Source of the DNA: CAZZIQ01 sp964654355
Lineage (GTDB): Bacteria; Pseudomonadota; Gammaproteobacteria; GCF-002020875
Direction of reading: 5' to 3'
Assembly: GCA_964654355.1 (NCBI GenBank)
Contig: CAZZIQ010000027.1
Location: forward strand, 1-12,820
DNA: 12,820 nucleotides
The notes under the pieces were generated by a model. That model was not told the origin of the DNA. It saw nothing but the letters and a program-made list of their open reading frames with translations, and searched no databases. This document shows positions 7,840-12,820 of this stretch, one piece after another. The position numbers and the translations under genes were made by a program. Within the stretch, counting starts at the first letter, position 1. Each line of letters begins with the position of its first letter.

Positions 7840-7854
7840 CAGGCCGCCCCTCCC
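7839..7854 (-). promoter_or_regulatory. nuoH ribosome binding site within the nuoG end
   Basis: GGGAGGGG (7854-7847, minus strand) sits seven bases upstream of the nuoH ATG and inside the last codons of nuoG (the GGAA tail of the protein). Together with the TGATG stop-start overlap it fixes the start and implies translational coupling of nuoG to nuoH. Confidence 0.65.
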
Positions 7855-9989
7855 ATGCGTTGTGCATCATCCCGAGCCAACGGCGTACCTTGCAGGGCTT
7901 GCGAGCGACGCACGGTCATGTCAATCGCATAAATGTTTTGCTCAGCCAGCATCTCATCGGATATAGCGAGAGAGGCAGGCACAGACCAAGCACCTAGGCT
8001 TGGCGCTGCCGGTGCTGTGACCAGCGCGCCGTCACGCACCTCTTCTGAGCTGCTTTCCTCAAAGCCTTCAACACCCGACAGGTTGGCCAGTACCCGCAGC
8101 ACCTTCCAGGCCGGGCGTGCTTCCCCTGGTGCAGCCACGGCAGCGGCAAACGACTGCGCATGACCGAGCGCATTGATTTGGCTGCCCGAGGTTTCCGCAA
8201 ACGCCGCAATCGGCAACAACACATTCGCGACTTCACGCAGCGCCGGACTGTCATAAGCCGTCAACGCAACAACCTGCTCGGCTGCACGCAAGACCTGCAT
8301 GGCACGCGCATCCGCGATGTCGTGATCCGGCTCAATACCCAACAAGAGAGCTGCAGCAACACCCTGCTCGAGCTGAACACCCAAGGCGTTACTACCGTCG
8401 CTTGGCATCGCGCCGACATGCGTAGCAGCAGCACAGTTCGCCCCCACTGGAAGCCAGACAAACTGCGCCTGCGTTATGTCTACCAATGCAAGGGTCAATT
8501 GCTGCAGGGTTTGCGCATGGCTTGAGGAGTCCGCAAGCGCGCCAAACACGACAACTGGACGCTCTGCATCATGCAAAGACATGGCAATGGTGCGTGCAGT
8601 TTCACTGACCACCACACCTTGCAACAACGCATCAAGACCCGGGAAGTTCGCGCTGGAAGCACCCGCTTCTTGCAAGGCCTTTAACACTTGTGCCAGCGCA
8701 TCTGCCCATTGTGCCGGCGACAGGATCCACTCCTGTGCGAGCGACATGTTGAAACGATAGCTGCGTGCATTCAGCGCGCTGACCTGGGCTCCACGCAGCG
8801 CAGCCTTACGCAGACGCATGTTCAAGAGCGGCTGTTCATGCGCAAACTGCGAACCAATCACAAACGCCGCGTCCACTTGCTCAAGCTCGGCAGGCGTCAA
8901 CGACATGCCAGGCATCGCGCCTGCCGCAGTTGCAGAAAAATCCTGTGCGCGTAAACGATGTTCAATGCCCTGCACACCCATGGCCTGCATCCAGCGCGTT
9001 GCGAGGCTCAACTCCTCCAAGGTCGATGACGGGGAAACCCACGCTGCCGTCTGCGCAGGGTTTGCCTTACGCAAACCCTCAGCTGCCGCTTGCAAGGCAG
9101 TTTCCCAATTCGTACTCACCCACTGTCCTTGTGCATTACGAATCTCGGGATGCACAAGACGGTCCGTACTTTCCAGAGCGAGATAACTAAAACGATCGCG
9201 ATCGGACAACCAGCATTCATTGAGCAATTCATTTTCGCGCGGCAATACGCGCATGATCTTGCCTTCACGAATCTGCAATGTGATGTTTGAACCCAGCGCA
9301 TCATGCATTGCAATACCGTCACGGTTTTGCATTTCCCAATGACGTGCGCGATAGCGGAATGGACTCGAAGTCAACGCACCCACCGGGCATAAATCAATCA
9401 CGTTACCGGAGAGCTCAGACTCCAAGGCATGCTGTACATAGGTGCCAATCTCAGTGTGCTCGCCACGACCGGTCGCGCCAAGCTCAACCACACCTGCCAA
9501 CTCCTCACCGAAACGCACACAGCGGGTGCAATGAATGCAGCGAGTCATATCGGTCGAAACCAATGGGCCGAGATCTTTGTTGCGAACAACACGCTTGCCT
9601 TCGGAGAAGCGTGAGACATCGCCACCAAAACCCATCGCCATTTCTTGCAAGTCGCATTCGCCACCCTGGTCACAAATCGGGCAATCGAGCGGATGGTTGA
9701 TCAGCAAGAACTCCATCACACCCTTTTGTGCAGCGAGTGCTTTTGCGGAGCGTGTCCACACCTTCATGCCATCTGCGATTGGCGTGGCACACGCCGGCAA
9801 CGGCTTCGGTGCACGCTCCACTTCAACCAGACACATGCGGCAGTTGGCCGCAACAGACAACTTGTTGTGATAACAGAAACGCGGCACGGTAATACCGTGG
9901 GCATCTGCAACCTCGATCAGCATTTGTCCAGGCTTGGCCTGAATCGACTGATCATTGATTTCTAGCGTGATGAGAGTGTCTTCGCTCAT
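7839..9989 (-). CDS. nuoG: NADH-quinone oxidoreductase subunit G
   Basis: This 716-residue iron-sulfur subunit is the longest stretch of the electron wire in the peripheral arm (75-kDa homologue). Cluster ligands are visible: N1b [2Fe-2S] at C39, C50, C53 and C67; N5 at H99, C103, C106 and C112 (HPLDCPICDQGGEC); N4 at C151, C154, C157 and C201 (CIHCTRC ... CPVGAL). The four cysteines of the extra N7 cluster known in E. coli and Thermus are absent after residue 220. Residues about 225-716 form a molybdopterin-oxidoreductase-like fold without cofactor; this part is poorly conserved and Ala-rich. Length is close to the alphaproteobacterial and mitochondrial type and well below E. coli (about 908). 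It starts two bases after the nuoF stop, with a modest GAAGG site, and its stop overlaps nuoH. Confidence 0.97.
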   Translation of the reverse strand: MSEDTLITLEINDQSIQAKPGQMLIEVADAHGITVPRFCYHNKLSVAANCRMCLVEVERAPKPLPACATPIADGMKVWTRSAKALAAQKGVMEFLLINHPLDCPICDQGGECDLQEMAMGFGGDVSRFSEGKRVVRNKDLGPLVSTDMTRCIHCTRCVRFGEELAGVVELGATGRGEHTEIGTYVQHALESELSGNVIDLCPVGALTSSPFRYRARHWEMQNRDGIAMHDALGSNITLQIREGKIMRVLPRENELLNECWLSDRDRFSYLALESTDRLVHPEIRNAQGQWVSTNWETALQAAAEGLRKANPAQTAAWVSPSSTLEELSLATRWMQAMGVQGIEHRLRAQDFSATAAGAMPGMSLTPAELEQVDAAFVIGSQFAHEQPLLNMRLRKAALRGAQVSALNARSYRFNMSLAQEWILSPAQWADALAQVLKALQEAGASSANFPGLDALLQGVVVSETARTIAMSLHDAERPVVVFGALADSSSHAQTLQQLTLALVDITQAQFVWLPVGANCAAATHVGAMPSDGSNALGVQLEQGVAAALLLGIEPDHDIADARAMQVLRAAEQVVALTAYDSPALREVANVLLPIAAFAETSGSQINALGHAQSFAAAVAAPGEARPAWKVLRVLANLSGVEGFEESSSEEVRDGALVTAPAAPSLGAWSVPASLAISDEMLAEQNIYAIDMTVRRSQALQGTPLARDDAQRMGGAA

Positions 9990-9991
9990 GC

Positions 9992-11266
9992 TCAGCCGGC
10001 CTTCACCATGCAGGTCTTGTGATCCACGTGGTACTGAAATTCTTCACGGAAATGCTGGATAAAGCTGCGCACCGGCATCGCGGCCGCATCGCCCAGTGCA
10101 CAGATGGTGCGACCTTCAATGTTGCTCGCCACGCTGTCCAGCAAGTCCAGGTCTTCGTTGCGACCTTGCCCATGCTCAATGCGGTGCACAACACGAGACA
10201 ACCAACCGGTACCCTCACGACACGGGGTGCACTGACCACAGGATTCTTCGTAATAGAAGTGCGAGATACGGGCTAAGGCTTTCACCATGCAGGTACTGTC
10301 ATCCATCACGATGACGGAGCCCGCACCCAACATGGAACCTGCCTTAGCGATCGAGTCATAGTCCATGTTGAGATCCATCATAATCTCCCCCGGCACCACG
10401 GGCGTGGACGAACCACCGGGAATCACGGCCTTAAGCTTGTGACCCTTGCGCACCCCACCCGCCATTTCTAACAACTCCGAGAACGGTGTCCCAAGCGGAA
10501 CCTCGAAATTCCCCGGATTGTTCACATGCCCCGAAACGCAAAACAGCTTTTCGCCACCTGCACCTTCGATGCCCATGTCAGCAAAGTGCTTACCACCTTG
10601 CGCCAGAATCACCGGCACAGAAGCCAAGGTCTCTGTGTTATTAATCGTAGTCGGGCGCCCATACAGACCATAACCTGCAGGGAACGGAGGCTTGAAACGC
10701 GGCTGGCCCTTCTTACCTTCGATGGAATTGAGTAGCGCGGTTTCTTCACCACAGATGTATGCACCTGCGCCCAGCGTCGTGTGAATTTGCATCTCCACAC
10801 CACTGCCCAGAATGTTGTCACCCAGCAATCCCGCTGCACGCGCTTCTTCTAAGGCCGCCTCAAAGCGATGAATCGGCTCAACAAATTCACCACGAATGTA
10901 GTTGTAGCCAACGGTCGCACCGATGCAGTATCCAGCAATCGCCATACCCTCAATCAACTGATGTGGGTTATAACGCAGAATGTCACGATCCTTACAGGTG
11001 CCCGGCTCGCCTTCATCTGAGTTGCAAACAATGTACTTCTGGCCCGGTGCGGAACGTGGCATGAACGACCACTTCAAACCGGTTGGGAAGCCCGCACCGC
11101 CACGACCACGCAAGACTGACGCTTTCACTTCGTCAATCAAATCCTCGGGCGGGATCTTGTCGCGCAAGATGCGCTCCCATACCTGATAGCCCCCATTGCG
11201 GCGATAGGTTTCGAGCGTCCATGGCTGATCTTCATGCAAGGTACGGAAGCAGACTTGATTGCTCAT
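9992..11266 (-). CDS. nuoF: NADH-quinone oxidoreductase subunit F (NADH/FMN-binding)
   Basis: This 424-residue cytoplasmic subunit (51-kDa homologue) oxidises NADH at FMN and passes electrons to [4Fe-4S] cluster N3. The glycine-rich nucleotide motif GRGGAGFPTGLKW (54-66), the NSDEGEPGTCKDR block (82-94) and GAGAYICGEETALLNSIEG (166-184) make up the FMN/NADH site. The N3 ligands are C343, C346 and C349 in ESCGQCTPCREG and C389 in TICALGD. The length is typical for the family. The ATG overlaps the nuoE stop as ATGA (11266-11263) and has a near-ideal Shine-Dalgarno sequence. The TGA stop lies two bases before nuoG. Confidence 0.98.
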   Translation of the reverse strand: MSNQVCFRTLHEDQPWTLETYRRNGGYQVWERILRDKIPPEDLIDEVKASVLRGRGGAGFPTGLKWSFMPRSAPGQKYIVCNSDEGEPGTCKDRDILRYNPHQLIEGMAIAGYCIGATVGYNYIRGEFVEPIHRFEAALEEARAAGLLGDNILGSGVEMQIHTTLGAGAYICGEETALLNSIEGKKGQPRFKPPFPAGYGLYGRPTTINNTETLASVPVILAQGGKHFADMGIEGAGGEKLFCVSGHVNNPGNFEVPLGTPFSELLEMAGGVRKGHKLKAVIPGGSSTPVVPGEIMMDLNMDYDSIAKAGSMLGAGSVIVMDDSTCMVKALARISHFYYEESCGQCTPCREGTGWLSRVVHRIEHGQGRNEDLDLLDSVASNIEGRTICALGDAAAMPVRSFIQHFREEFQYHVDHKTCMVKAG

Positions 11267-11772
11267 GCTTCACCTCCCTGAGGTGCGCCTTGCCAACCAT
11301 GTTGGCGCAAGATGTCATCAATCTTCTCAACAGTGAGATGCTCGTAATAATTCGGGCCAATCTGAAACATCGGCGCACCGACACACGCACCCAAGCACTC
11401 CACCTCTTTTAGGGTGAACGCATTGTCAGTGGTGGTCTGCCCCATCTTGATGCCCAGTCGTGATTCGAGATGTTCTACGACCTGCTCAGACCCACACAAC
11501 ATGCAAGAGATGTTGGTGCACACACAAATCTTGGTGCGACCCACCGGCTTCAATTCATACATCGAGTAGAAGGTTGCAACTTCGTACACCTGAATCTTTG
11601 GCATACGCAGGTAATCGGCAATCTCATCCATCAATTCATTGGTCAACCAGCCACCATTCTGCTCTTGCGCAATCGTCAGCGCTGGCATCACGGCAGACTG
11701 ACGCTGATCGGCTGGAAACTTTGCAAGCCAGCGATCAATCGCAGCCAATGAATCTGCAGTGAGCAAAGCCAT
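11263..11772 (-). CDS. nuoE: NADH-quinone oxidoreductase subunit E
   Basis: This 169-residue thioredoxin-fold subunit (24-kDa homologue) carries the off-path [2Fe-2S] cluster N1a beside FMN. Ligands fit C85 and C90 (CTNISC) with C126 and C130 (CLGAC). The N-terminal helical part contains the conserved segment QEQNGGWLTNELMDEIADYL and the block VYEVATFYSMYELKPVGR (62-79). Two additional cysteines, C83 and C93, flank the first ligand pair. The length is usual for the family. The ATG shares one base with the nuoD stop (TGATG), with a GAGGT ribosome binding site about ten bases upstream. The last four bases overlap nuoF. Confidence 0.98.
   Translation of the reverse strand: MALLTADSLAAIDRWLAKFPADQRQSAVMPALTIAQEQNGGWLTNELMDEIADYLRMPKIQVYEVATFYSMYELKPVGRTKICVCTNISCMLCGSEQVVEHLESRLGIKMGQTTTDNAFTLKEVECLGACVGAPMFQIGPNYYEHLTVEKIDDILRQHGWQGAPQGGEA
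11266..11278 (-). promoter_or_regulatory. Strong Shine-Dalgarno of nuoF within the nuoE end
   Basis: The minus strand reads GGGAGGTGA (11278-11270) just before the nuoF ATG. GGAGGTGA is an eight-base match to the 16S rRNA tail, with the GGAGG core six bases from the start. It is the strongest ribosome binding site in the window and overlaps the last codons of nuoE. The 4-base ATGA overlap means nuoE and nuoF translation should be coupled. Confidence 0.75.
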
Positions 11773-12820
11773 CAGCGGTCTACCTCACCAAACACAATGT
11801 CCATGGTGCCAATCAATGCCACTACATCAGCAATCATGTGGCCCTGCGCCATTTCATCCATGGCAGACAGATGGGCAAAACCCGGCGCACGCAATTTCAA
11901 ACGATACGGTTTGTTTGCCCCATCGGAGAGCAAATAGACGCCGAACTCACCCTTAGGGTGTTCCACAGCCGCATAGGCCTCCCCCGGAGGAATGCAATAG
12001 CCTTCCGTGAACAGTTTGAAGTGGTGAATCAAGGCCTCCATGCCTTCTTTCATTTCTGCACGCGGCGGCGGCGAAACCTTATGGTCATCCAGCATCACCG
12101 AACCAGAATTGTTGCGCAACCAGTCAATGCACTGACGAATGATGCGATTCGACTGACGCATCTCTTCCACACGCACCAAATAACGATCGTAACAATCGCC
12201 ATTGACGCCGACTGGGATGTCAAAATCGAGCCGCTCATAGACTTCATAAGGTTGCTTGCGGCGTAAATCCCAAGCAATCCCCGAACCGCGAATCATCGGA
12301 CCCGAGAAACCCAACTGCTTAGCACGCTCTGGCGTAACAATACCGATATCAACCGTACGCTGCTTCCAAATGCGGTTATCCGTTAGCAAAGTTTCGTATT
12401 CATCCACTTTCTGTGGAAAACGCTCGGTAAAGGCCTCAAGAAAATCAAGCAAACTGCCGGCGCGATCCTGATTGAGACGACGAGTCTCTTTCGCATCACG
12501 CCACGGATAAGCCTCATGTTTTGGCATGGCTTCGGGCAAATCACGATAGACACCGCCCGGACGGTAATAGGTTGCGTGCATGCGCGCACCAGAAACCGCC
12601 TCATAGGCATCCATGAGATCTTCACGCTCACGAAAGCAGTACAAGAACACCGTCATCGCACCAATATCCAGTGCGTGCGTACCCAGCCACATCAGGTGAT
12701 TGAGAATGCGCGTGACTTCATCAAACATCACGCGGATGTACTGCGCACGCTCTGGGGCCTCAATACCGAGCAGCTTCTCAATCGACATCACATAAGCATG
12801 CTCATTACACATCATCGACA
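11772..12820 (-). CDS. nuoD: NADH-quinone oxidoreductase subunit D, 5' end outside window
   Basis: This is the C-terminal part (about 349 codons) of the 49-kDa subunit, which together with NuoB forms the quinone-reduction site. The frame is open to the window edge, where the residues read SMMCNEHAYVMSIEKLLGIE, a highly conserved internal stretch. About 70 N-terminal residues, including the quinone-contacting HPAAHG loop, are therefore missing (family about 417 residues). Other signatures are YYRPGGVYRDLP, MIRGSGIAWDLRRKQPYEVY, PPRAEMKEGMEALIHHFKLF, VEHPKGEFGVYLLSDGANKP and the terminal MDIVFGEVDR. The fold is that of the NiFe-hydrogenase large subunit without metal ligands. It is not fused to nuoC within the visible part, and fusion at the N-terminus cannot be excluded. 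The TGA stop overlaps nuoE by one base. Confidence 0.97.
   Translation of the reverse strand, partial: SMMCNEHAYVMSIEKLLGIEAPERAQYIRVMFDEVTRILNHLMWLGTHALDIGAMTVFLYCFREREDLMDAYEAVSGARMHATYYRPGGVYRDLPEAMPKHEAYPWRDAKETRRLNQDRAGSLLDFLEAFTERFPQKVDEYETLLTDNRIWKQRTVDIGIVTPERAKQLGFSGPMIRGSGIAWDLRRKQPYEVYERLDFDIPVGVNGDCYDRYLVRVEEMRQSNRIIRQCIDWLRNNSGSVMLDDHKVSPPPRAEMKEGMEALIHHFKLFTEGYCIPPGEAYAAVEHPKGEFGVYLLSDGANKPYRLKLRAPGFAHLSAMDEMAQGHMIADVVALIGTMDIVFGEVDR

Noticed and set aside
11838..12266. Plus-strand open frame of 142 codons
   Set aside because: Antisense shadow inside nuoD with no recognisable motif.

Overview
This window holds a nearly complete proteobacterial nuo operon, which encodes respiratory complex I (proton-pumping NADH:quinone oxidoreductase). 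All of it is on the minus strand, so transcription runs from the right edge to the left. The order is nuoD (5' end cut off by the window), nuoE, nuoF, nuoG, nuoH, nuoI, nuoJ, nuoK, nuoL, nuoM, nuoN. An initiator tRNA gene (tRNA-fMet, anticodon CAT) and two GC-rich intrinsic terminators follow.

Organism (inference): probably a Gamma- or Betaproteobacterium of moderate GC content. The reasons are an unfused nuoD, the canonical D-to-N order with no inserted genes, a NuoG of 716 residues without the N7 cluster cysteines, a histidine-rich loop in NuoL, and an fMet tRNA directly behind nuoN. In several gammaproteobacterial lineages nuoN is followed by tRNA-Met and then rimP-nusA-infB. That continuation would lie left of base 1 and is not visible here.

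Layout: 9992-12820 carries the end of nuoD (quinone-side peripheral arm), then nuoE and nuoF of the NADH-oxidising module. nuoG (7839-9989) carries the Fe-S wire. nuoH and nuoI (6275-7839) connect the peripheral arm to the membrane. nuoJ and nuoK (5362-6251) and the three antiporter-like pumps nuoL, nuoM and nuoN (270-5358) form the membrane arm. The genes are tightly packed: four junctions overlap by 1-4 bases as ATGA or TGATG and no gap exceeds 23 bases, as expected for a translationally coupled polycistron. The cysteines for clusters N3, N1a, N1b, N4, N5, N6a and N6b are all present, as are the key Lys/Glu residues of the pumps, so the enzyme looks functional.

The 1-269 end is the only substantial non-protein region. 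It holds the tRNA, a plausible tRNA promoter in the 67-base nuoN-tRNA gap, and two terminators. I found no mobile element, CRISPR array, defence gene or unknown gene. The window is essentially ordinary core metabolism. The points worth a second look are small: an unusual U1/U72 acceptor mismatch in the initiator tRNA, His-rich insertions in NuoL, and a few residue-level departures in NuoG and NuoE.
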